DNA from: Pratylenchus scribneri
Taxonomy: Eukaryota; Nematoda; Chromadorea; Rhabditida; Pratylenchidae
Direction: 5' to 3'
Assembly: GCA_030063045.1 (NCBI GenBank)
Contig: JAQSEB010000040.1
Location: forward strand, 620,001-684,000
DNA: 64,000 nt
Part shown: piece after piece, positions 24,193 to 36,189 of the stretch
How positions within the stretch are numbered: the first letter of the stretch is position 1
How the letters are laid out: each line of letters starts with the position of its first letter
Made by a program: the position numbers and the translations under genes
Notes under the pieces: generated by a model
Seen by the model: only the letters and a program-made list of their open reading frames with translations
Database searches by the model: none
Told to the model about the DNA's origin: nothing

Positions 24193-25168
24193 ATGATTGT
24201 CGGCCGATGTTCTGGAGGAGGTGGCGGACGGAAAGGTGGCGGACGCAAACCGAATAACAATGGGCACGAGAAAAGCCGTCATACAATTTATCGTGAGGTA
24301 AATAATTTTTCATTAACAAAACTTTCTACAAATTTTATAAACTTGAAACAAAAATTATTGGGATTATTCACTCAAACACAACATTTGCATACCTAATTTA
24401 TAAATGGACAATAGGAATATAATATAGCTAGAAACATTCAGGCTACATAGAATGTGCTCTTTATATTAGTTTTGTTACTCCTTAGTCCTTATTAATGCTT
24501 AAAGGCAAATGTTTTAGGCTCACCAAACGAATCAGTGTTCAATTTAGTTATACTTCTTTAAATTTAATTTGAAAAAATTTTAAATTGAAATTATATATAC
24601 AAACAGGCAATGTTGAATGAAAGAGCATAATCACAAGTCTGTAAGAATAAATTGATTGTTGATATTAAGCATATAAACTATTAGATTTACATAGAATCGG
24701 GCTATGCCCTAATACCCAAATTGTTCTAACATCTTATGATAAATAATACAATGAGATAACTAAGCCAATGAATTAATTAAATTAAAAATAGGTCAAAAAA
24801 TAAAAAATTCTTTTAATAAATTTTTGTAAAATTATTTAATAACTCAATCATAATAAATATTCTTTTTTTATTTTTAGAAGATAAAATGGGCCCGCTTTGA
24901 ACAGTTACGTTGTCGTTTGATTGCCGAAATTCGACAACTGCGGCGGGAGAATGCCCAAATGGAACGGACTCTCACTAATCACCCAGAGCAGATTCGTCTT
25001 GAGAATTTCAATCTTCACATTGAGAACGCACGGCTCCGCCAAGAGGTCGAAAATGCTCGTCAATTTGCTGCTCAAAGTGCTCGTCTTCGTCAAGAGGCCG
25101 AAAATGCTCGCCAACTGGCCGAAAATGCACGGATGCAGGCTCTTCAATTGTCCTATTCCATTTTTTGA
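24193..25168 (+). CDS. Small basic/coiled-coil protein lying between the two ZNFX1-type genes
   Basis: Exons 24193-24297 and 24878-25168 join in phase 0 (donor GAG|gtaaat, acceptor tatttttag). The first 30 residues are Gly/Arg-rich (GGGGGRKGGGRK). A basic stretch around the exon junction then leads into a long heptad-like helix with repeated E-N-A-R-(L/Q) units (ENARLRQEVENARQ and similar). The layout recalls a basic region plus coiled coil, but it lacks the canonical bZIP N-x7-R pattern, so I do not call it a transcription factor. An alternative 3' end may splice from near 25148 to an exon at 25229 (acceptor ttgttttag). Not recognised as a known family. Confidence 0.55.
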
Positions 25169-26006
25169 GCTTTATTCTAAGAAAAAAAATATTAAAATAC
25201 AAAAAATAATTCTTTTTTTTGTTTTAGATTGGAAATGACAAAACTGCACCTGCCGCTTAAAATTTGCGATACATTTTTGACCCCAGTCAATTGTTATTAA
25301 TTGTTTTCACAAATTCTTGAATTGAATAAAAGCATTTCAAATGAATTTTTCTGATTAATTTTTAATATTCATTGTTGAAATGAAGAATAATGATTTGAAG
25401 GATTTTTTAAACTCATTTCCATTTGAAAATAATAGTTCAAAATGGTTTATATTTTGTGAAAAGATTTAACAATTCCATTATCGTTTGTTTAAAGCCAATA
25501 TATTTTTATTATAAGCATTAGCTTTGTAAAATATATTTTTACTATAAATTTATTGGTAAAATGAAATGGAATCTAATTTTGTGACACCAAATTTAAAGAA
25601 ATGAATCAAATTGGTGGCAAAAATGTTGATGATGAAAATATACCGATTTATGATACATAGTGCATACATTACTTATTCATGTTAATTAAATTACAAGTTA
25701 ATAAAATACATCATTATAACAATTAATCTGATAGAATTCATTGTCTTATTGGCCATTCGAAAAACTTTGTTCTGAATTTTCTACAATTTTATTCAAGAAT
25801 TATATTTTTTCTTTCTAGATAATTTTTGCTTATAATTTTCTAAATTCCAATATTGGCCCATTGAGGGATTTTGGCAATTATTAAATAATTTAAAAATATA
25901 TTTATCCAAGTATCAGAGATAAAAAAGAAAAGGTTCATCATGTTTCCAATAATTCATTCAAAAAAAGCGGGCCACAAATGGATCATGATGCTGTCGAACA
26001 CGCGGA
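25169..26006. other. Intergenic, possible alternative last exon of the 24193 gene
   Basis: The stretch after ttgttttag at 25228 stays open for several codons in two frames and could be a last exon. A polyadenylation-like aataaaa occurs at about 25324. Nothing else is seen up to the 3' end of the minus-strand gene. Confidence 0.35.
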
Positions 26007-29000
26007 TCAACTTCGGCGATAACATTGGTCAATGAAACTGCCTGTTGGCAATGTATGGTCTTGGCCTCCGATCACTTTTTTGCATTCTGGGCATTGGCCA
26101 CGTTGCATTGTTTGGCCACATTCGCCGATGTTGTAGAGATGACCTATTTTTAAGAAGGAATATTTAATATAATGGTTCATTTTTTATTTTTTTTGATTGT
26201 TATTTTATTTTTTCCAATTCAATAATATGGCCTTAAAAATTGGTCACATTTTAATGGGGCACTATAAACTCATAACAACTAACTTAAGCCTTTTATGAGC
26301 TTATCAATCAGCTAATTTTTTCCAGAGAAATTTTGAATGTTTAAAACGAATCTGATTTCTTATTTCAGCAACATTTGGTCATTACCAAAATTTGTGATAG
26401 TACAAAAATAAAATATTCTTTTTTTGGTTGCCTAAATTTTAGGTTTTAATTTTATAATTCTAAAATATGTAATATCCAAAAATTAAATTAGCAAAGAAAA
26501 TAATTTTCTCACCTTTAGAACATTTATACCATTGTCCGAGATTGCCATCGAAAGCACGATGGATTTGGATGAATTCTTCACGGCTAATGCCCAGTCCCTC
26601 AATGCCATATTGTACACCCAATATTTTCAATTGATCGTTCATTTTTGCTGGAAAAACAGAAAATTAATCAAATTTTGAATTCACAAATTATTTTAAACGA
26701 AAAGATCATTTTTTTAATATTCCCATTTTTTGCTAATTTCCCTTTTAACTTACCACGAATTTCGGTGAATGGTTTGTCTGCATGAATTTGTTGTAAAATT
26801 TCGAGCACACTTTGTTCAAGTTCAGATGATTGGGAAGCGGCTGAAGGTGGTGGCACTTTCTTCATAAATTTGAAGAGCTGAAAATATAATTAAATTAATA
26901 TTAGTTTATTTAATAGATATTATATAAATAATGCAGTTTTCAACCAATGAAAGATCATAAATAAATTCAAAGATTTAAAGAATTTTTTCTACCTTTATGG
27001 AAATGAAAAAGCAAGGAATATTTTTAAATTTTTTTTGTTATCCTCTATTTTTAGAGAATCCCGGTTGATTGCTATTAATATATTTCAATTTTCAAAAATG
27101 GATATTTTATTGGATTTTTTAATTATAATTTAATAGAGCAGAAAATACTCAAATAATATGATTTTATTATAGAAACTACTAGTTAATTCCCTTATACTCA
27201 CCTCCAACATGAATTCATTTCGACGTAATTCACTGACCAATCCATTGAATGTTGCATTGCTGATTGTGTGTATACCACCCGGGCACTCCGAAATTCGATC
27301 CAATAATTTTGCCAAATCGTTGAGAAGGAATATTTGCACATCATTTGGATCAATTTTGAATCCGTCCAATGTCTTTGTCCATTGTTCAACGCTGGTGGGG
27401 CATTCGGTGACCACTTTTTCCATACCAGACTTCATAATTTTCGAAATACTGCAATAAAAAATAATTTGAAAAAATTAAAATTAATAAATTTGCATTTTTG
27501 AATAACTAATTTTTGATTAGTTAAATGGAAAATCTAGTTCTTTCAAATAATTAAAAATAAATTACTAAAAAAGAATTTTGTACACCCACCTTTCAATATT
27601 CTTCATGGTGGATTCTATCCAATGGAAAGTCAAATTCACTTTTTGGAAATTGTTCAAAAGATTGGCGATTTTTTCAACTTTTCCAGAAAATATATGATAA
27701 GTTAAATGTCCAATTTGTAATTGGCCCTTCCACTGCTTCATCGTTAAAACAGTTTCCTTTTTCAATGCCCATTCATTTTGTAAATTTTCAACCGATTTGC
27801 CAATAATTTTCAATTTTATCTGAAGAAAAAATTATAAATTTTATTAAATCTTTTTCTCCCTCAAATATTCTTTTAAAAATTAAAGTTTTTTACTATTTTT
27901 ATTGTACATATAAAATAGTAGTAGTTAATGTATTTTGACGTTTTTATAGCCAAAAAAATGTCATCATTATTCAAAATTGATTTAATTTTTCCCACCTGCT
28001 CAATGTCCTTTGCCTGTTGGTTCAGCAGCGAAATGTAACGTTTGGAACGGCGAATTGGAGTTTTGCATTTTGGACATGAGATTTTAATGATTTTTCTATC
28101 CTGTTGCTGATTGTTGCCCCCATTTTCTTTACCCATTTGCTGCATCACCCATTTGTCCAACGCCTTAAAATTAATGTTCTACATTTTTAAGTCTATAATT
28201 TTTAAAACTTTAAATTTTAATTTTATTCAAATTAAAACAATTTTTCGATCTTAGTTTATATGCTTTTTTAATATTTTCATTGATTTTTAATGACAACTCG
28301 AATTCCATTCCATCCAACAAAATTTAACTCACCTTCACTTCAAAATAATGATGACAATCTTCAAGTTGCACAAAATGGGCATCCGGCTCATCTTCATCAC
28401 CAAAGAATAATTCGGCAACTTCCTCTTGGAATTTCTTCGGCTCACAAATTCGACAAATTTCAATGCATTTCTCGGAGCACATTCCAGCACAAAAATGTTC
28501 AGGAAAATTGCGACCAGCTAAAAAAAATAAAAATATTTATTTTTAGATTATTAATGAAATTAACTCAATATAAGCTGGCAATTAAATTTATTTTAATTCA
28601 GAATAATTCATTCATTTAAATTAAAATCTACTCAATAATTCATTCATTTAAATTAAAATCTACTCTTCGAAATTAATAAATGGTTTTTAAAATATTTTTC
28701 TTTTTAATTTCAAATTGATAATAATAATTTATTTGACATTAATAAATATTTTAGATTTTATTAATCTGAAAAAGTGAGAGAAAAAATTACTTACCAAGCC
28801 ATTTTCCCAATGGTGAACATTTCAGGCGTCTTGCACATGGTTGATTGCATGAAAGCACATTGCATGGTTCCGAGCATTGTTTCGAGCATTTTCGATGTGG
28901 GCATTCATTCAGACATGGCTTCTGGCACGGTGGACATTGTTCGCCACAACGGCGGCCAACATCCTTTCTAAAACAACATTGGCCATGGCCACAACGAGTT

Positions 29001-31632
29001 TCGCATGGCTGTTGGCAAGGCGGACAGCCACGAGAGCATTTGGAGCCGCATTCATGGTCACAAATCAAAATTCGCTTGCATTCCTCGTTGCATTCAATAT
29101 GGAGACGACCTAAACAATTTTTGAATGTATTATAATATTCCATTTTTAGAGAAAAATTAATAATAAAGTTTCAAAATTGTACTATTCTAATTATTTACAT
29201 AAAATTAGGTAATAAATAACTAATAAATGTTCCAAAAATGAGCACTTTACCATTTCGGCATTGTCCGCAAGTTCCTTTGCACGGATGATGGCATTGATCA
29301 TTATTATTCTCTCCATCTTCATTCAATGTTTTCACACATGGCTTTGGACAAGGCACTTTCTCCGGATTAACATGGCATTCTACCTCCACAATATGCCCAC
29401 AAATTGGCCATTGTTTTTCGACCAGAATTCGACATTTTATTGCGGCGGTGACCGATTTGGAACATTCCATCATTTTTTGATGACCACAGGAAAGTTCTTT
29501 GAGAACTGGCACAAGGCAGGGAGGACATTTGGCACTGCATCTGCCTGCACATTTATGATTGCATGGCAAAATGGATGAACTAAATTAATTTGAATAATAA
29601 ATTTAATCAAATTTAGAAAAATATTTTAAGAAAATTATTATGAAGGTAATATAGAAAATTACCTCTAAAAATTATTTTTAACAACAAATTTTTCTCGAAA
29701 AATGTTCAATTTTTTTAATAATTTAATATTATGGAATTGATTGATAATTATGCAAATAATTTTACCATTTCATTTTACAAGGAACCAGTTCAACTGGCTT
29801 CCAGCATGCACCGGTCGTCGTGTGGCCACATTTCAGTTTCTTCTCAATGATTTCGGTGCATGGCAGACAATACTGAGTGAATTAAAATTAGAAAAATGAT
29901 TGCATTTTTACCTCATAGCAAAGCAGTTGACAATTTTGGTGTAATCCATTTCTACAAAATTTGGTGCATTTCTCTAAACATTTTTCCCCCGCATAGGGAT
30001 GAGAGCTGTAGAGAAAATTAATTAATTTTTTAATTAACTATTTGCTGATTTTACCAAAAATATTTTAAAAATATACCATTTTTTTATAGTTGTTCGACAG
30101 GCGATCATGTCTATGGGTTTCCAGAATTCATCAAGTGTTTTGTGCCCACATTCGAGCACTTTTTCAACTATTTCGGTGCAAGGCAAACATGGCTATAAAA
30201 TAAAACAAAATTAACATATTATAATTGAAAAATGAATTGATTAGTCATTTGTCCAATATTTTTTTTAGGATGAATTTTGACTAAAAAAAGTAAAATCTGA
30301 TCTTATTTAAAATCAAAAACTATATCATTTCTAATTTATAAAAAACTTGAGATCAAAAACTTGGCTGTAAATTTATAAATAAATAAAAATTTTATACTAT
30401 TTATAGTAGACTGATTAGAATGGTAAATTATCAAAAACCTGGAAAACTCATCCAAAAACCTGGCAAAAATCAGGAAAAATTTTTCAAAAACCTGACAAAA
30501 AACCTGGCTAAAACAAAAACCCGGAAAAAACCTGGGTGGGAGCCCCAAAACCGGGAAAATCCCCGGTTTTCCTGATATTATGGCATCCCTGCATAAACCC
30601 TAACTAAACGCATTTTATAATAATAAATCATCAAAGACCGACCGTACTAATAAGGGCTGGAAGGGAAAAGGATGATGAAGATGAAGAAGATCATCCTCAG
30701 CTTCATCTCTTCTTCATCATCCTTTTTCCAGATAGAGATAATAAGAATTTTCAAGTACAAACTAACCTCTTCTTTTGCATCATCATTTCCTATTCTTATT
30801 GTTTCGGCATCCGAATAACCAATTTCAATTTTATCATTGGATTCCTCATATTCTTGTTTAACTGCTGCTAATGCAGATGCAGATGAAGTAGTTGGCCGTT
30901 CCAAATCCTGAATTTTAATAAGAATTATTTAAAATTAAGTCTTCATTTAGATAATTTATAAAAAGCATTAAAATTATTAATTTTTATTATTTATAAAATT
31001 ATTTTGAACATTTCGGCTTGGCCAATTATTCGAATTCGTCGAAAATTTCATCCCATCTTGCTGTGCTCTTTGTTTTCCGTAATTTTGCCCTCTTCCATCC
31101 CACCTAAAAAAATTATTTTCATTATTATATCCAATTTTTTACCGATTTTTTTCTTTCTAATATTGTTTTTTTTGTTCCCTAAAATATAAAAAAAAAGAAT
31201 ATTTAATTTGTTATCATTATCACTTTTTTTCTTTCTCCTCTTCGGATATTCTCATTGCATCCAAAATCGAAGAGCATCCATCAATTTCTCTGCCTTTATA
31301 AATGAATTCCTTAAGCAATTATTTTTTGCTAAATAATGTACAATTTATTTACCCCATAATTTGTTACATCCACTTCAATTTTGATAAATTCCTCAATTTC
31401 CTCAGATTCAAGCAATTCAAGAATGCCTTGATAACCAAATTCTCGTGCCTTCATTTCAGGGTCAAAATCATTGTCCTCGCTTTGAAAATAAATTAGGTAA
31501 CAAATTAAAATTTTAAATATAAATTTACATAAAATCTCTTCGAAAATCGCTCAAATTGCTGTAGCCTTTATGAATAGTACACAATACAAATTGAATTTGT
31601 TTCTTGAAATCTAGAAACTCTGTTGATCCCAT
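26007..31632 (-). CDS. LOTUS/OST-HTH domain joined to the NFX1-finger and RZ-finger half of ZNFX1 (no helicase), 17 exons
   Basis: Exons 5'-3': 31632-31529, 31479-31353, 31309-31224, 31103-31010, 30907-30767, 30192-30077, 30005-29912, 29872-29766, 29579-29251, 29109-28795, 28517-28333, 28163-27996, 27819-27590, 27448-27202, 26877-26754, 26647-26513, 26143-26007. All phases agree, giving about 912 aa. Exons 1-3 encode a LOTUS-like fold: FKKQIQFVLCTIHKGYSNLSDF, then AREFGYQGILELLESEEIEEF, then an EFIYKGREI strand. Exon 4 is Q/N/R-rich and exon 5 acidic. From exon 6 it parallels the ZNFX1 C-terminal half, often with identical exon lengths (107, 247, 135). It has an extra NFX1 unit (exons 6-7) and an RZ finger (WYKCSK, GECGQTMQRGQCPEC). 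An 11-nt shortening after the RZ finger shifts the frame and removes the ZNFX1 C-terminal tail. A possible trans-splice acceptor (aattcag) is just upstream of the ATG. The helicase is absent. The joint between exons 5 and 6 is the least certain. Confidence 0.72.
30380..30600. repeat. Repeat-rich intron segment in the LOTUS-NFX1 gene
   Basis: Imperfect tandem phrases aaaaacctgg(c/a)aaaa run from about 30435 to 30540 and end in a small inverted repeat ccgggaaaatccccgg. This sits in the 574-bp intron that separates the LOTUS-side exons from the NFX1-side exons. No exon is seen in it. Confidence 0.5.
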
Positions 31633-33868
31633 TTTATTCTCTGTATCTGAATTATGGTTGTTTAATGAATTAAATATTTCAAATTAATGTTTGGGAGTTT
31701 TGCTGTGATGATTAAATTAAATAGTATGTTATGGAAGTGGAGAATTAGAAGAAAATAAAAATCATTCATTTTTTATATAAAAATGGAATTCATTTTGCAT
31801 TAAAAATGGAACATCATCAATTGCCAAAATCAGATTAAAAAATGGAAAATTTATTGTTGAGATGAATGGGAAATTGCCTCGGTTAAATATTTTGAATATC
31901 GTTTATTTATCAAATAAAAGCAAAAAATATTTTCCCATTCAAAATAATGAATAACCTTGGGGCAATTATTTGAATTTTTGTTCCTTATCTAAATTTGAAT
32001 AGAGGAATGAGAATAAATGTGTAATTAAGCTGGGAAAGAACTTTTTGTTGTTCACTATATGTCAATATCTATAAATTTTGGATTTTCAAATTTTATAAAA
32101 TTTTTATCCGGTACCTTTTTATTTTTAATCAAATCAATTTGCAATACACACTCCTCAATATTCTCTATATGGCAAAAGCAAATGAAATTTGAAAAACGAT
32201 GGAAAAGATAAATGAGGTGGAATAATGAATGGTAAAAATATTATAAAAATTGGGGCATAAAGAGCCAATTTTCGAGTGAAGAGAATGTTAAAATTTGTAG
32301 GAATAAAGGCAAATTAAATATTGGGGAAGAAGCTCAAAAATAGACAGAAATTTTAAATGTCACTCATAATATGCTGGGTAATAAATAATAATTACCATTT
32401 ATATGATTTTTAGATATTGGAAGAAAATAAATTCATAGGCATTAAATTTAAACTTGGAAAGAAAATGGTAATATTAAATTGGACTATTTTGGACGAAAAT
32501 GATGATTCTTAGGATCTTAGGGCAATCGATGAAGAATGCAAATGAATGGGAAGGAAGCCATAGGCCTATGACTTTTGACCCCGAGGCGAATTTAATAGGA
32601 CCCTTAAGGTTGAGCGACTCGTGTATTATTTATAACCTAAAACGAATCCATCCATTTCCATCGGTATTGTGGGGCAGAAAGACCAATTCTTGCCTGCTGC
32701 TGGAGGGGCAGAAAGAGCTAGTATATGTAAAAAAGTAGCTAAGCCAATATTCGATGGCTTGGGGAATGGGGATGGGGGCCAAGTGCTGCTGGAGGACAGA
32801 GATGGCTTGCCACTTGCTAGCATTAAAAAAAAAAAGAAAGACCTCCTTATTGTTATTTCAAAATTCTATAATGTACAAATTCCCCGATGGAATAATTATA
32901 ATTGAAAATATTTTATTTTTTTAATTAATAATTTTTATTTAAATAATCATTTTGAATCGAATTGGCTTATCTGTCACTTTCAAATCTATTTATAGTTTAT
33001 ACCCAATCATTTAAATTTGGATAGAATTCATCTAATAAATTTCACTGTTATCTAAATTAAATCTTTAATTTAATATTGAAATTTCAATTTTTTAAGCTCC
33101 TCAAATTTATCAAGGAAATGCTTGGGAAAATGTTCCAAGTGTATTAGGCAAATTTCACAATCACAATTAGCCAAGTCTCCTCCTCTGATTAATTGCTTTG
33201 TCATTAATATGTTCTCAGTCAGCAAAATGTTGGTAGCCTATCTATCCATTCATATTAAATAGTAGATTGATGAATTTAGACTGCCTCACCTCAACCCAAA
33301 ATTTTTGATGAATTTCATTTTCCCAATTTATTATTTTATTTGCCTTTTTTATTTCAATTTCCAATTACCCTTCAGCAAAAATGTTTTGCTGTATGATTTG
33401 GATGGGTATTTCCCATTTAGGGAAAACAATTTTTGAATTATTTTTCATTCATTCATTAGGGCAAAATTCACTTCAGCAGTAGAGGATTTAAATTCAATTC
33501 TATGAATGAGAAAAGCTCAAATATTTGTCAGAATAGAATGGTGCATTTTTTTATCATTTTTTCAAATGCATCATTTAAGCACACAGTAAGAATTATACAA
33601 TGACATTTCCAAATCTTCCCCATTCATTTGAATAGTATCCTTTCGAACCCAATTTCAATTTAAATTAATCAAAAAAATTAAAAATATATAAATGTTTGTC
33701 ACAATACCAAACAAGGCCACTATTTTATGATCACAAATAATAATTTTTCATTCAACCTATGCAAAATTAAATTATACCTTTTTAATGATCTTAAAAATTA
33801 ATTTTGACAATTTTTAAATTTCAATATTTTCAATAATATATATTAAAATTCAGCAAAAATTTTTAAAA
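31633..33868. other. Intergenic; contains a short GC-richer island with an A-tail
   Basis: Mostly AT-rich without exons. Segment 32490-32835 is clearly less AT-rich than its surroundings and ends in a run of 11 A after ctagcatt, like a retroposed sequence. It is open for about 80 codons on the plus strand and 65 on the minus strand, but neither product resembles a known protein. I treat it as a possible retroposon fragment. Confidence 0.35.
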
Positions 33869-35894
33869 ATGGCGAATAATTCTAAAAACACCGAAAATAT
33901 TAATTTGGAAGAAAATTTTGACAAATTCAAAATTAGAAGGGAGAATGAAAAGCTCAAAGAGGAAAATGCAAAATTAATTGAAGAAAATGCGGAATTGAAG
34001 GAGCGAATTGCCCAATTAATGGGACAATTAGAAGAAAAGAAGGTAATTAAAGATATTTTCAATTTAATATTTTAATAAATTTTTAATTTTAAAATTTGAT
34101 TAATTAAAAAATAAAATTTTTAATTAACTAATATAAATAAAAATTATAATTAAAAATATTTTTGTGTAGAAAAGTCCAATGAAATCAGCAACAATAGAAG
34201 CCGATTCTTCTCTCCAATTAAAGCTTGAGGAAAAATCCGACGATTTGGATGGAAAAATGGAGGAAAAAGAAGTGAACGAATCAGGGAAAGTGAAGAGGTA
34301 ATGTTGAGCCGACATTTGGAAACCCGACACTTGCGGATGAAACAGTCTGGCGCCGATGGTGGTAAAGCGCTGCTGTGGCATCGTTTATAACATTTTATTG
34401 GCCATAAAATTATCTATAAAATGATATCAAAAGCATTTGATAATGATGAATATTCACCGAATAATGGCCAAAAAATCGTTGATTTAATTCAAATTATTTT
34501 TCTGGCCGTTTTTTGCTCATAACTCGGTGATTACTAAACATTGCTCAAAGCTTTTAAGGCTATTTTGTAGCTAATTTTATGCCTAATAAAATGCTATAAA
34601 TAATGCCATAACAACTTTATCACCATCGGCGCCAGACTGTTTCGCCCGCAAGTGTCGAGTCCGCAAAAGTCGTAATACGGAGTTAATTACTATAAATGCT
34701 TTCAATTATAAAATCTTACTTATTTATTAAAATATTTCCAATTTAAAAACTAAATTAATTTGAAAATATAGTTTTGTTTAAAAATTTCTTTTTTTACATC
34801 TTCTTTTCAGCATTCCAAATTGGCTATTTGAAGTTCTGGATTGGATAAAACGAACAGAAATGGCCGATTCCAAATTGAGTACATCAAGTTGGACTTTCAA
34901 GCAACTTTGTTGGCCAAAATTGCATGAAAATGTTAAACCATGCAAAATGGAAAATTTAAGAATAGACGAGCCGTCTTCTAAATTGGACATCCCAGGATAT
35001 ATAAGTATAAATGCACCATTACCATGTGTTTCCCCGCCAAAATACATCACTGGATTTAACAAAATTGAAATATAGTAAGTAAAGAATTTAATGTTAAGAA
35101 TTAAGGCTCTTTTTGCAGTTACATGGATAGTGAACTTATGCAATTCATAGAATGCATCAACACATTGTTAAATGATGGAATTTGCTTTTCTCTCAATTAT
35201 AATAATAAAATTCCAATATGGCTAACCGTAGAGCAATTTGGTCAATTTCAACGTTTATTTGAAATGTTAGCAAAGAAGACCTTTTCATTTCGGAATGCAT
35301 CTTTCTGCGATTTTTTGCGATTTTACCCTAAAGCTGATGCACTTTTCCAAAATGTTCAATCAATTATGACTGAATTGAATGAAAGGGATTTTGATTTGCT
35401 GATCCAATGGTTGTTCAAATCTAGGCCTGACCAACAGAAACCAAAATTCCTTGAATTTTCCCGAGAGAGCGGCAGAAAATCAAAATTTATTGATCGAATT
35501 AAAGAGGTTATTATTAAATTTTGTTAATTAATTTAATTATTAATTTTATTAGCAATTTGTTGGTTCAAAACAATGTGCAAATTTTATAATTCCATTCTAT
35601 TCGTCGCAACAGTATGAAGTTTTTAGCATGGAAAATGATCAAACCGGAGAAATGCTTTCACTTTATCCAAATGCAAATCGACAAATTTCGGTTCAGCATT
35701 TTCTTGTTCGCCACTCAAAAGGCGAAGAACATTTAAGAGCAGAATGGGAGGAACAATTACAACAAATCACAATAAAATTGCCTTATATCCGTTTAGATAT
35801 TACAGAAATGGGGGTAAAAATAAATAAAATTTATTATTTGAATATTTTAAAATTAAGGGATTCTAAAATTTACAATATGTGGTTTGGAAATTGA
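33869..35894 (+). CDS. Coiled-coil protein of unknown function, five exons
   Basis: Exons 33869-34042, 34170-34297, 34811-35074, 35119-35506 and 35553-35894 join in consistent phases. The ATG follows a possible trans-splice acceptor (attcag, 33853). Residues 15-58 form a strong coiled coil of repeated E-N-A-(K/E)-L units. Exon 2 is acidic and lysine-rich. Exon 3 opens with IPNWLFEVLDWIKR, weakly reminiscent of the first helices of an F-box, and the rest (exons 3-5) looks like a globular beta-rich domain (PYIRLDITEMG near the end). A 44-nt sequence at 35814-35857 has intron-like borders; if removed, the stop moves to 35866. Intron 2 holds a foldback element. The F-box idea is only a suggestion. 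Confidence 0.7.
34298..34680. mobile_element. Foldback MITE in intron 2 of the 33869 gene
   Basis: Long inverted arms: gaaacagtctggcgccgatgg near 34340 pairs with ccatcggcgccagactgttt near 34625. Inner arms gccataaaattatctataaa and tagctaattttatgcctaat also pair. The left tip starts within a few bases of the donor AG|gtaatg. A second copy lies at 36190-36535. Confidence 0.7.
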
Positions 35895-36189
35895 TGGAAA
35901 GAAATCTGCTGTACGAAGAGGAATTAAAGACAAATACAATCAAACAATTATTTTAATATGTTTTTTATTTTAAATTAAATAATTTTTGTTAAAATTCATC
36001 AAACATTTAATCGATGCTTTTTATTTATATTTCAATTTATTTTTATTTTTTTTTAACAAAATAGTTTATTAAATATTTAAGAAATAAAATTTTTTGATGT
36101 TAAATTGCTTCGAAAATTTATTACAATTTTCTATAATATTATTTATGGAAATAGAATAATTGTATTTGAGTTGAGAATGTTTCCTAACT

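Noticed and set aside
24193..24297. bZIP DNA-binding region
   Set aside because: Basic residues precede a coiled coil, but the conserved N-x7-R spacing and a clean leucine heptad are missing.
31141..31178. Extra small exon (after tatattttag) between LOTUS-gene exons 3 and 4
   Set aside because: In the phase left by exon 3 it has an early stop, while skipping it joins exons 3 and 4 cleanly.
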